From the NCBI RefSeq assembly GCF_000277795.1, contig NC_018149.1:124001-188000 (forward strand): DNA of 64,000 bases, given 5' to 3'. The position numbers and the translations under genes were made by a program. Below the pieces are notes generated by a model, which had not been told where the DNA came from, made no database searches, and saw nothing but the letters and a program-made list of their open reading frames with translations. The first letter of the stretch is position 1. Each line of letters begins with the position of its first letter. Origin of the DNA: Mycoplasma wenyonii str. Massachusetts. Lineage in GTDB: Bacteria > Bacillota_I > Bacilli_A > Mycoplasmatales > Mycoplasmoidaceae. This document shows, one piece after another, positions 53,590-63,966 of the stretch.

Positions 53590-54171
53590 TTGCAACAAAG
53601 CAATAACAAGATATTTATTGTTTGTGGACCTAGTGGTGTAGGGAAAAAGACACTGTTATCAGAATTAGTTAAGATTCAAAAGTTTAACTTAGCCATTAAT
53701 GTTTCTCATACCACTAGAGCTCCTAGAGATGGAGAAGAAGATGGTAAAGACTATTACTTCATAACTAAAGAAAAGTTTGAAGAATTAATTAAGAATGATG
53801 ATTTCTTAGAACATGCTTATTTCTTTGGTCAATATTATGGAACTCACTCACAAACTTTAGAAAATTTAATAAATGAAGGAAAGAATGTTATCCTAGAGAT
53901 TGAAACTGATGGTTTCAATCAATTGAAGAGCAAACTCAATGGTTTTGTCTCTATCTTCATCTATCCTCCATCTATGGATAACCTAAAGACTAGACTGGAG
54001 GGGAGAGAAACAGAGGAAGATCAAGAAATTAGAACTAGACTAGAGAAGGGAGAAAAAGAAATGGAGGAAATCTCCCAATTTCAATACAAAGTCTTAAATG
54101 ACTCTATTGAAAGAAGTCTCTCTGAACTGGTTGGGATATTCAATAAAGAGCTAGGGTTGGTAGAAAAGTAA
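53590..54171 (+). CDS. gmk: Guanylate kinase
   Basis: 193 residues from TTG at 53590. P-loop FIVCGPSGVGKKTLL (usual GKGT has Lys here), SHTTRAPRDGEEDGKDYYF (GMP-binding), EHAYFFGQYYGTHSQT, and VILEIETDGFNQLK. It makes GDP from GMP. Divergent from ileS with a 122-nt gap that should contain both promoters. Confidence 0.95.
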   Translation: MQQSNNKIFIVCGPSGVGKKTLLSELVKIQKFNLAINVSHTTRAPRDGEEDGKDYYFITKEKFEELIKNDDFLEHAYFFGQYYGTHSQTLENLINEGKNVILEIETDGFNQLKSKLNGFVSIFIYPPSMDNLKTRLEGRETEEDQEIRTRLEKGEKEMEEISQFQYKVLNDSIERSLSELVGIFNKELGLVEK

Positions 54172-54216
54172 ATAGATAGTTTTAGTTAGTTCTTAGTTAG
54201 ATATAACTAGCTTTTA

Positions 54217-55092
54217 ATGCAGAAAAGTAGTATGACACCAGAGATAAAAGTGGTCTATTCAGATCTAGACGGAACACTCTTATCCCCCAAGAAACATTCT
54301 TGAAAGAAAGTAAAGACCTATACTCTCTCTACCTTAAGTGTCTTTCTAGAGAATTCCAGTAACCACTTCATATTAGCTACCGGTAGAAATCTTGCAAGAA
54401 CTAAATCTATCTCTAATTGATTAGAGAATAGGTTAGGTGGTTACAAAATACCTTATCTTATCTGTTTAAATGGTGGGTTACTCTTTGACAACAGAGAAGG
54501 AAAGATAATACACACTCAAACCTTTAAGTGTTCTCAATTACTTAAATTACTTAGTTTCCTGAGAAGACACTACTTTCTGGTCTATTTCATAGTTGATTCT
54601 TCTAATCAATTATTTGTAGAAAATAATTGGATCTCAAGAGTATTTGCAAGAAAGTTTGCAAAGAAATACAATGCCACTATTAAGTTCAATACTCCTGAGA
54701 ACTATAAGAATGGTTGAGAAGGTATTCAAAAGGTATTATTCTTTACCTTTCATAAGAACTCCTCAAAGTTGAGAATCTTAATTGAAACTCAGTTTTCTGA
54801 GTTTTATGTTTCTATTCATGGAGATTGACTCTTAGAGGTAATAGATAGAAAGGTAAATAAATTCTTTGCTATTCAGAGAATTAATGAGATAGAAGGTTGA
54901 GAGCTAGAAGAGTGTTGTGCTATTGGGAATGAACACAATGATTTGATGATGATTGAAAAATGTGGTTTTGGGGTTGCAGTCGATTTCTCTCCTGAACACA
55001 CAACCTTCAACTATGACAACACTCTCATTAACTTCAATACCACTAATAAATATGGGTTAGCGGTAGCTAATGTTATTAATCACCTTACTTAA
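54217..55092 (+). CDS. Cof-type HAD-IIB phosphatase
   Basis: 291 residues from the ATG at 54217 (or 54232). HAD motif I is YSDLDGTLLS with the catalytic Asp, motif II FILATGRN, and motif IV AIGNEHNDLMMI followed by CGFGVAVDF. The cap domain is of the C2 type. Members dephosphorylate sugar phosphates, nucleotides or FMN/PLP; an FMN reductase follows, but the substrate cannot be read from sequence. Confidence 0.9.
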
Positions 55093-55097
55093 TTACC

Positions 55098-55580
55098 TTG
55101 AAGAGCAAGGGGCTAATAGTCTGTGGAAGTAATAGTCAAGAGTCCAAGAGTCTCACTTTAGCAAAACAGCTCTCTGAAGGCCTTTCTATCCCCACTTTTT
55201 ATCTCAATTCTTCAGATGAGATTCCCTTACTCAATAATGAAATAATTGCAAGCAGTGAGTTCCCCCCAACCATTAATTGGTTAGTTGAGAAGATACAAGA
55301 GACAAAGAGCTTAATACTTGTATTTCCTCAGTACAACTACAACTTTTCTGGTTTTTTCAAGAATGTCTTAGATTGATGTAGTCTTTCTTCTAGACGAATA
55401 TTTCAATCCAAGAGATTAATACTAGTAGGAGTTAGTCAAACTTCAGCAAGAGAAGAAGAATTCAAAAAGATTATTACTTGAACTCTTGAATCTTTAGGGG
55501 CAACTGAAGTAACTCTTTTTAATTTCCTTCCTGAATCTCAAGTAGAGGAATTAATTAGCCAAATTCAAGAATATGTCTAG
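55098..55580 (+). CDS. NAD(P)H-dependent FMN reductase family protein
   Basis: 160 residues from TTG at 55098. Flavodoxin-like fold: the N-terminal strand GLIVCGSNSQES (phosphate-binding loop), and the typical LVFPQYNYNFSGFFKNVLDW motif, then RLILVGVSQTSARE. The 3' end overlaps the next gene by 8 nt. Being directly before FecCD-type permeases, it may reduce ferric or flavin ligands for iron uptake; this is inference. Confidence 0.85.
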
Positions 55581-56703
55581 TAGTATTCAGGCCTATAATA
55601 GGCCTGCTAACTATATATATAACTTCAATTTTTCTTCAAACACTAATCCCAAGGATATCCCCTTAAGCTCTCTTTTCTCTAATAAAAAGTTTTTACTAGC
55701 CACTCTCTCCCTTTTCGCACTCTCCCTCATATTCTTCAATCTCTATAGAAAAGCTGAAAGCGGAGAGCTAGAGCAACTCCTTTCTCCTTTATTTGGATTT
55801 AGAGCTCCCGCTAAGGGAGGAGAGGCAACAAAAGAATTATCTTTCCTACCTTACCAAAAAATTGTCTGAATTATTCTTGCCTCTCTGATTGCAGCAACTC
55901 TTTTAGCTATCTCAGGAAATATCTCTCAATCCTTATTACAGAACCCACTAGCTGACAGTTCCACCTTAGGAATGATGGATGGAGCTGCCTTTGGCTTAAT
56001 TGCCTTAAAGGCTTTTTTAGGTTCTAGTATTGGGAATTTCTACTGAACTCACTTTGTAGTCTCTTTCTTCTTTTCCTTTATTGTTTTTTCTTTAATTCTC
56101 TTTCTCTTTAATAGAAAGCCTGCATGAGAGAGACACAATCTCTGTGCAACGCTAATACTCTTTGGGTTAGTACTGAATATCTTTTTCAGAACAGCTATTC
56201 ACTTAATTAAGGAATACAGTGCGGTGTCTTTGACGACCTCATTCGCCTTAGCTATTGGAGGGGCTGAAAACATTTATGAGTTATTTCCCCATCAATTCTC
56301 TCTTATTCAAATAGCCTTTCCAATTGCAATAGTTCTACTCTTTTCAGTGAGATTATTGGCAAAGAATTTAAATCTAGCAGAGTTAGGTTTTGACCAAGCT
56401 CACTCTCTGGGAGTAAATATAAAGCTATTACAGTTTTTTGGCTATCTGATTATCTTGTGTTGTAATACCTTAACTATTAACTTAGTCGGGAATATAGCCT
56501 TTCTAGGTCTTATTAGTACCCATATAGCTAGAAAGGTACTAGGAACAAGAAAGTATGAGAGCATCATTCCTGTTTCCTGCATGGTCTCTATTTGTTTATT
56601 GCTTTCAGCAATAACTATTAACTCTTTTCTTCCTTATATCTCTAGCTCTAACTTAATAGTTGCTTTAGGAGCCACTTTTCTTCTCTTTTTGAACAAAAAG
56701 TAG
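55573..56703 (+). CDS. FecCD-type ABC transporter permease 1
   Basis: 376 residues from the ATG at 55573. About nine hydrophobic segments. The signature LLAISGNISQSLLQNPLADSSTLGMMDGAAFG corresponds (split here: LLAISGNISQSLLQ and NPLADSSTLG) to the G-x-x-x-Q-x-x-x-x-N-P-L-A-x-P-x-x-L-G motif of iron-siderophore/cobalamin importers. NIAFLGLISTHIARKVLG is the cytoplasmic coupling helix for the ATPase. An N-terminal extension of about 90 residues includes an extra membrane segment and a loop. First permease of the ABC unit. Confidence 0.9.
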
Positions 56704-56738
56704 TGAACTCTCTTTTCCTTTCTTTCTACTCAGCCTAA

Positions 56739-57761
56739 TTGAGCAGAGCTAATACTCTGCAAATAAGGGCCCAAAATGAGCCCTCTAAATGAATATGTTT
56801 AACACTTGTTCTACTATCTGCTTCTTTTTGTACTCTCTTTACCTTTAACTGGAGATATGACTTCTCTTACAAGGCCTTAAATCCTAGGTTATGACAGTAT
56901 TTCTTGGCAATATTCAGTGGAGGTGCTTTGGGGGTTGCAGGATTAATGCTACAGAAGTTAACCAAAAATCCTTTAGCAGATATCTCTCTTTTGGGAATAG
57001 GCTCTCTAAACATTATTGCCATAAGTATCTTTATATATCTAAGTTTTGATGGAGAGAAAACTTCCCTTCCATTCTTAAAAGCTGTATTACCAATAATCTC
57101 TTTACTAGCTTCCTTAGCCGGTACGGCAATAGTCTATTGACTAACTAAGAAAAAGAAAACTTCTAAGTCATTTGTAATTTCTGGCATTGCCTTTCAGTTT
57201 CTCTGTGAGGCTATTAGTGTTTCTATTCTTAGCTTCATCAAGAGTAACAAAGAGAATGCTCAACAAATATTTGTTGAGATCTCTAACTATAGCTATGGAA
57301 AGTTTCCAAATATTAGTGAAGTCTCTCTCTTTCCGGAGTGAAGAATAACTACTATAGTTTCTTTCTTACTTATTGCAGTTATTGCAATAGCAATATGAGT
57401 ATTTAGAAGAGAGTTAGAGTTGATGGAGATAGGAGAGGATTATGCAACTTCTCAGGGTATCCAAGTAAAGAAGTTAAGAATTATTCTCTTTACTGCTATT
57501 GCTTTATTGGCAGGAATAGAGAGTGCTTTAGTTGGAACTATTTCTTTGTTGGGAATAATAGCTCCACATATTTCTAAGTTCTTATTTGGAAATAAAGCCT
57601 CTTCCAATGTAATAGCTAGTTTTATTATTGGAGCTTTATTGGTTGTCTTGGCTACTTTCTTCTCCGTAAATCTCTCTCAGAATGTTCCTATTGGAATATT
57701 CTCTACAGCCCTAATAACTCCAATATTTTTGTTCTTATTACTTAAGAATAAAAACCTATAG
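56739..57761 (+). CDS. FecCD-type ABC transporter permease 2
   Basis: 340 residues from TTG at 56739; ATA codons just downstream are alternatives. FSGGALGVAGLMLQKLTKNP and LADISLLGIGS form the family signature. TISLLGIIAPHISKFLFG is the coupling helix. Eight to nine membrane segments. The stop overlaps the GTG of the next gene (TAGTG). Together with permease 1 it would form a heterodimeric channel. Confidence 0.88.
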
Positions 57762-59224
57762 TGAAGTTCCTAGCCCTTTCTATCTGTACCTTAGGCTGTA
57801 TAGCCTCTGGAATTGGAATTAATCACATTAATAGTCAGATATCTACTAAGTTTGAGGAGATAAAGGGAGATGAGTTTGTGAAAACCAAAGAAGAGTCTAG
57901 TAGCTATCCTACTTATGGCCCTTGGAGCTTGATCTACTCCTCAGGAAGTGTTTCTTTTTTGAGGGAGTTACTAGCTCAAATTAGATTGAGTTCTGAAGCT
58001 GGGAAATTAGTTAATGAAGTTCCAGCAACCAATTCTTTTGGGGCGATGATGTGAACATCTGAGACTTATCTCCCAAATATTAGGAATTGAATGGTTACTT
58101 TCTTTAAGAAATTAAGTTGAAAGGATTTTGTTACTCCAGAGAATGTTCCCGCGACAGTTCAAACGCAAAATCAAGACATTTCAAAGAATTTCCAATCCTT
58201 CAAAACCAAGTTCTTTAGCTTTAATAGTTGAGTAGAACTAGGAGTTATTGGAGTAGTAGTAGAGGCTATTTTCACACTCTCTCTACTCTCTTCACTAGTT
58301 GCGATAGTTCTAGATAAACAACTAAAGAGAAAAGAAAAGATTAAGCGAACTCTCTACTACTTATGTACTAACTTAGTAGGTTGGTTAATTAGAGATAAGT
58401 TACTAAAGAAAGCTAAGAAGGCACAAGAAGATAGTTACCAACTACTTGGACCTAATAGAGGTATTGTCTTATCTAACTTTAGCTTCGCACAAGGGAATTA
58501 CCAAATACTAAAGGAAGTTAATTTAAGACTACAAAAGAATGAGTTCTATGCAATAATAGGGCCTAATGGAGCAGGAAAAACTACCTTGTTAAAGAATATA
58601 GGGGGAATATTAGAGGGTGGTAGAGGAAAGATAGTACTAGGAGGAAAGCATCTTAAGTCTATTTCTAGAAAGGATTTCTGAAAGAAAGTTGTTTATATCC
58701 CCCAAGAGTTGGAGTTACAACCAGACACTCCTGTATATGATTTCCTTCTTTATTCAAGATTTATCTTTCTCAAGAGAACTCAGAGAGCTACTCCTGAAGA
58801 TCACTTAAAGGTATTAGAGGCAATGAAGAAGTGTGGTCTAGAAGACTTTAGATACTCTAGAATGGGTGAGCTATCCGGAGGACAAAGACAAAAGGTAATA
58901 CTGGCAAGTATTATGGTCAAAGATGCAGAGCTTATTCTTCTAGATGAACCTACAACTCACTTAGATACAGAAAATAGACTCTTTTTAATCTCTTTCTTTA
59001 AAGAGTTAAAAGACTCTAGAAAGATTGTTATTGCTAACCTACACAATTTTGCAGAGATAGCACAATTATCTTCCAAGATAATTGCTATTAAAGATGGAGT
59101 GGTTAGGAGATTCTCTGAAACTAATAAGGTATTAGAGTCTCAGTTCTTAAATAAGCTATATGATCTTGAGCTTTCAGAGCAAAAGTGAGAGAGAATAATA
59201 AATGCCTCCTTACTTGGCTATTAA
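57761..59224 (+). CDS. ABC ATPase fused to an N-terminal membrane/extracellular domain
   Basis: 487 residues from GTG at 57761. The N-terminus LALSICTLGCIASGIG is a signal-like segment with a lipobox-like LGC. About 130 polar residues follow (SLIYSSGSVSFLRELLAQ), then a membrane segment (GVIGVVVEAIFTLSLLSSLV) and a FecE-like ATPase: Walker A GPNGAGKTTLL, Q-loop IPQE, signature LSGGQRQKV, Walker B LILLDEPTTHLD, H-loop NLHN. A fused outer domain on the ATPase is unusual. It might replace part of the missing substrate-binding lipoprotein or serve as a scaffold. Confidence 0.85.
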
Positions 59225-60467
59225 GCTCTATTTCTCTCTTCTCTGGAACAACTGAAAAGGTATATCATTTAAATTAAGTCTCAAGTGGGCTACTGTAGCT
59301 CACTGAACCATTATTGGTTTACTTGGAGTTTGACTCTCTCTTTACTTCTTAAGTAACTTACAACTACCTTCTTTTGGCTTTTTAGAGAGATGAAAGATCT
59401 TCTTTGCAGTAGTTATTGGATTATTCTTTTGTCTTAAGCTCTCCTTTCTTTCTAAGATCTCTCACTCTAACCTAAATGTCAGCAAGAGCTTTAAGTTTTG
59501 GTTTTGAGTAGAAGGGTTATTAAATCCAGCGGGATTGGTCTTAATGAAATATGCCATTTCTTCTCTACCCATTAAGACTTGAGAAGAAACAGATAACAAT
59601 CCATTATTAAGTAGCTTCAAGACCCCTTTCCTAAAGTCTGCCTTTCCCGATATTTCTCTTTCTAGCTCTAAAAAATTACTAGTAATCTCTAATCTCTCCT
59701 TCTCCTATAAAGCTTTTTCTTCTCTAGTATTTAGAGCCTACAAGCTCTTTTCAAAGAGAGAACAACTTTCTAGACAATGAGCTAAATATCTCTCTAGCCA
59801 AGAGAAAGATAAGTTACTTAGCTCTATTAACTTGAGTTTGATGTCTCAAAGATTCGTTGCTATAGTAGGAAGAAATGGTTCTGGAAAGAGCACTATAGCC
59901 AAGATAATTGTTAACTTACTGTCTAGTTATGAGGGTCAAGTGTATTGAATAGGAAAGAACTTACAAGATATCTCTGTCAAGTCTTTTGCTAGGAATGTAG
60001 CTTACATTCCTCAGCACTCTATTATGTATCAAGATATCTCTTTAGTTGATTTCATTTCAATAGGATTTGCACCTAGTGAAGGGTTAATAGGTTCCAAACT
60101 CTCTAAAGAAGAGAAAAAGAAAAGAATTTACACCATTATTAAAGAATTAGGGCTAGAGAAAGAGGCCGGAAAGCCCCTACATTCTTTATCTGGAGGTAAT
60201 AGACAAAAAGCAATAATAGCGAGAGCTATTGCTCAAGGAACTAGCATTATTGTCTTGGATGAACCTCTTAACTTCTTAGATATAAAGAGTAGGTTGATGG
60301 TACTAGACTACTTGAAATTCCTGCAAACTAATAAAGGTGTAACTATTATCATGATTCATCATGATATAGAACAGATAAGAGAATATCTAGATGAGGTTGT
60401 AGTAATTGATCAAGGGTTTCTGGAAGGCCACTATAGTTTGAGTTCTGGCTCTGAGTTACCTTTTTAA
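59202..60467 (+). CDS. ABC ATPase with N-terminal membrane domain
   Basis: 421 residues from the ATG at 59202, overlapping the gene upstream by 23 nt. The first 160 residues contain two hydrophobic segments (TIIGLLGVWLSLYFLS and FFAVVIGLFFCLKLSF) and a loop region. The ATPase part has Walker A GRNGSGKSTIA, Q-loop IPQH, a signature reading LSGGNRQKA, Walker B IIVLDEPLNFLD and H-loop IHHD. With the previous gene it gives two different ATPases for the two permeases. Last gene of the importer unit. Confidence 0.85.
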
Positions 60468-60485
60468 TATATGTTCCGTATTTAG

Positions 60486-60641
60486 ATGATCTGAAAAAAG
60501 TTACTACTAGAACTAGTTGCTTTCAGTGGTTTTGGCGGAGGAATAGGAGGTTGATTTAGTCGCTCGGGGGGGGGCATTGAAGTAGAAGAAGATAAGGATT
60601 CTTTACTTTTTAAGACTAAGAGTTCCTTACAGGTAAAACAA
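60486..60641 (+). repeat. Near-identical 5' block shared with 61883-62037 (copy B side)
   Basis: The first 156 nt of gene B and the first 155 nt of gene C differ by one substitution and one G in the tract, while the genes diverge strongly downstream. Confidence 0.9.
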
Positions 60642-61865
60642 GCGGTAAGTAAGGATATAAATAAAAGTTCAGGTTTAGTAAAAGAGTTAAAAAATCCAGC
60701 TCTGGGAGTTTACAGGTGACAAAGTGAGGGAGTAAGCGAAGATATTCTCTTTGTTCAAGGATGAGGGGGTGCAGGAAGGCACAAAGTTATTGACAGTAAA
60801 AAACACTCCCAAGCAGAGAGGGAGTTATGAGGAGGAAAGAAAGTAACTTATAGCAACAGTTGATTTGGACCTAGACAAAATAGCGCTATATTAGAAAGTT
60901 TGGAAGAGACTCGAGAGAAGTTTTCAACATCTGAAAAGAGTCATTGAGAAAGAATACAAGATGCAGGAAAGTTTATTGAAGAGAAGGATATAAAGGGAAT
61001 TCAGGATTTTTGAACTAGAAGAGATCGGTATTTTGAGGAAGATCTTTTTGGGTTGTACAACGGAAGAGGTTGGTGAGCAAAAAATTTTGGAACCACTGGA
61101 AAAGAACAATTGGTAGATTTGACCATTAATATAGAAGGTTTGAAAAAGATTCTCGGGAAAACAGAAGAAGAATTAAAAACGGGAAGATGAGAGTATGGAG
61201 AGTTATTTAATAATGCCAAGATCAGAATAGTTAGAGCTCTTGGGAATGTTGAGGAAGTTGGATTTAACTATTTGAAAAAATATTTGTGGGGAGAGGAACC
61301 GCGATTAAAGGTATTAGAAGAGAAAAACATCTTAAAAATCATTGAGGATTTAATCACTGGGGAAGGAAAAGTTGGTTACAAGTGTGAGACTGGAGGCAAT
61401 GAGAAGATTTTCCCAGAGTGCGGGGAAAGTAAAAAATTTGAAAATGGAGTGACACTCAAGAAAGTCATTAAAAGTTCTTGAGAGAGCAGTGGAAAACTAC
61501 CTGTGCCTGTCTGAAGCAGACAAGGCGGGTGGAGGAACATGGAGACATTAAGTTCAGGAGAAGAACGACAATTTGTAAATGAGAACCAAATTGAAAATTC
61601 GTCAATAGTTGTTGAAGGTTGCGAGAAACAAGTAAGTTGGCTTTATATGTGAAGAGTGGCTGGAAATCAGATCCGAAGAAAAATTTGCCAAGAAATTATG
61701 GATCCTTGATTTGAGCATACGGTAAGAGACAAAAGATTATGTTTGATAGAAGTAAAAGACCATTCTTACCTGCTTAGATTGCAAACCTATCTAAAAGTAA
61801 TAAATATTCCAACTTGAATGAATAAGAATACCTTCTGAACTAAGTGTTCAAATTACGGGATTTAA
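60486..61865 (+). CDS. Phase-variable paralog B (family 1), ON
   Basis: 459 residues from the ATG at 60486 to TAA. N-terminal M-I-W-K-K, then a hydrophobic Gly-rich segment (LLLELVAFSGFGGGIGGWF) and the 9-G run (60566-60574), which is in frame here (SRSGGGIEVEEDK). The ORF is open over its full length and shares SEGVSEDILFVQGW, SKKHSQAERELWGG, NSWFGPR and RLCLIEV with copies A and C. Several conserved Cys (YKCETGG, FPECGES, EGCEKQ, ICQEIM) lie in the C-terminal half. The first 156 nt are almost identical to copy C. Only this copy of the three is ON. Confidence 0.8.
60566..60574 (+). repeat. Poly-G tract, 9 G (copy B ON)
   Basis: Nucleotides 81-89 of gene B. The present length keeps the full ORF open. 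Confidence 0.92.
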
Positions 61866-61882
61866 GTGAATAATTTATTTAA

Positions 61883-62037
61883 ATGATCTGAAAAAAGTTA
61901 CTACTAGAACTAGTTGCTTTCAGTGGTTTTGGAGGAGGAATAGGAGGTTGATTTAGTCGCTCGGGGGGGGCATTGAAGTAGAAGAAGATAAGGATTCTTT
62001 ACTTTTTAAGACTAAGAGTTCCTTACAGGTAAAACAA
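61883..62037 (+). repeat. Near-identical 5' block shared with 60486-60641 (copy C side)
   Basis: Partner of the block at 60486-60641; see that entry for the differences. Confidence 0.9.
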
Positions 62038-63261
62038 ACAGTAAGTAAAGACATAAATCAAAAAGCAGGTTTAGTCAAAGAACTAGACTACACCACTTTA
62101 GGGATTTATAGATGACAAAGTGAAGGGGTGAGTGAAGATATTCTCTTTGTTAAGGGCTGGGATCATGCAGGCAAACATAGAACTATTGAAAGCAAAAAAC
62201 ATTCTCAAGCTGAGAGAGAATTGTGGGGTGGAAAAAAGGTAACTTACAGCAATAGCTGGTTCGGACCAAGAAAAACTAGTTTAGAGCTAGATAACTTAGA
62301 AAAGGTTAAGGAAGCAACTAAAACAAGTCAAAAAAATTATTGAACTGAGATACAACGATCTGGTGAGTTTATAACCCAACAAGATCTCATTGAATTACAA
62401 AAGTTCTGAGAAAAAAGAGATAAAGGGCTAGAAGAAGATATCTTTGGGCTATATCACGGATGAGACTGGTGAGCAGAGAGATTCGGACAAAAGAATGGCA
62501 AAGTGGATCTTGAATTTGATCTTTCAAAACTCAAAGAGATGCTAGGTAAATCTGAAAATGAACTCAGAGATAATCCTTGAAATTATGGCAAACTCTTTAA
62601 AAATCCTAAATTAGCACTAGCTAGACTGGCTGGTGATGTTGAAGTAATAGCCTTCAATTACCTTAAAAAATATGTTTGGCCTAATGCCGATTCAGTCAAG
62701 AATCTCAAAGAAAAAAACATTCTCCCAGCAATCTTCGCTCTTCTTACTGGCGGAGAAGAAACTGGTTTCACTTGTGGCTCTCAAACATCTCATCAAAGTA
62801 AATATTTTGGAGAGTGTCAATCAGATAAAAGGAGTCAAGAAGGTTGAAGAGTTAAGAAAGTGCTGAAATCCACTTATCAAAATAGCGGTGGTTTTTGAGT
62901 GCCAAAACATGGAGGTGGTCCTGGCTGGAACACGCAAGAAAACTTAAAAACAAGAGATAAATCCCAAATATTAAATATGGAAAATGTTTCTAGTACGGGA
63001 TTATTGGATGAGAAATGCGAAGATGCGGTTGCTTGGTATATGTCTTGAAGTGACACAACTAATCCTGTAAGGCGAGAAGTCTGCGACAGAATCATCAGAC
63101 CTTGATTTGGAGACCGAGTAAACGATAAAAGACTTTGCCTAATAGAAGTAGACAACTTTTCTTACCACCTAAGATTTCAGACTTATCTACAAGTAATTCA
63201 AATTCCAACTTGAATGAATAAGAATACTTTCTGAACTAAATGTTCTAACTACAGGATCTAG
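61883..63261 (+). CDS. Phase-variable paralog C (family 1), OFF
   Basis: Starts at the ATG at 61883 with the same N-terminus as copy B, but the tract has 8 G (61963-61970), so the frame meets TAG after 32 codons. With 9 G it opens into a 459-codon frame ending at TAG 63259-63261. Downstream motifs (SEGVSEDILFVKGW, KKHSQAERELWGGKK, FGPRKTS, LYHGWDWWAERFG, RLCLIEV) are intact. It is closer to copy A than to B in the body, although its 5' end is nearly identical to B, which points to gene conversion or shuffling of the 5' end. Length 1379 nt is one base short of a codon multiple. Confidence 0.8.
61963..61970 (+). repeat. Poly-G tract, 8 G (copy C OFF)
   Basis: Nucleotides 81-88 of gene C; one G fewer than copy B at the same place. 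Confidence 0.92.
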
Positions 63262-63285
63262 TTTCTCAGTAAAGAAAAACTCTTA

Positions 63286-63966
63286 TTAATGTCCTAAAGA
63301 AGAATCACAACTTTTTCACTTTTCTGGAGAATCACTTAGTTGTTCCAAGCAGATTGGAGTTGTTTTATCAGCATTAACACTGCTTCTTGAATAAAGAACT
63401 AATGTATTTTTTGATAGCTCAATACTTGAGCAAATAGAACTACCAGTATCTCCTTTGCACTTGGAGTTATAAGGGGTCTGTAAAGCTCCATAGTAAGAGA
63501 ATTGATCACTTCAACCTGAAGTATTGAAGACAAAATCTTCTTCTCCTACAAAGTTCGGTTGAGTTCCTTGAATTCCTTCAGCTCCCTTATAACCTCTTCA
63601 TTTCTTTTGAGCTCAGTGAGATTTTGAGTTATCTTCTGGCAATTTTCGACTTTCGTTAGAAGTACTTAATCCATCTATTTCTTGTAACTCGTTATTTTCT
63701 TTAAATAGATATCAAATTTCTTGATCTATCGACTCTTTTACCTCGCCAGAATCAGGACAAATAATAATTTTTTGTGTTTGATTTTGACTAGTTAGAAGAA
63801 CCTTACAGTTTTTAGTTACTGTAGTTTTTGCTGGCTCTGATTTAGATTGTTCTACTGAACTGGATGAGGTTCTGGTTCCTGCAACAATTCCTCCAGTTAT
63901 TCCACCAGTAACTCCTAAAGTGGTACCGGCAATTAAGAATTGTTTCAATAAACCTGTAATAACCAT
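63286..63966 (-). CDS. Putative surface protein with signal anchor
   Basis: 226 residues from the ATG at 63966 to TAA. The N-terminus LLKQFLIAGTTLGVTGGITG is a glycine-rich hydrophobic anchor, in the style of the other putative surface genes, followed by a Ser/Thr/Glu linker (RTSSSSVEQSKSEPAKTTVT) and a Cys-containing body (KNCKVLLTSQ, IIICPD, SKCKG, SSICSS, TPICLEQ, SCDSS). No G tract, so constitutive. It converges on copy C with a 24-nt gap. No known family. Confidence 0.72.

Noticed and set aside
395-61970. All homopolymer states being sequencing errors
   Set aside because: Errors would not be restricted to the same 5' position of putative surface genes. I still cannot exclude length errors at single tracts, so individual ON/OFF calls carry that uncertainty.
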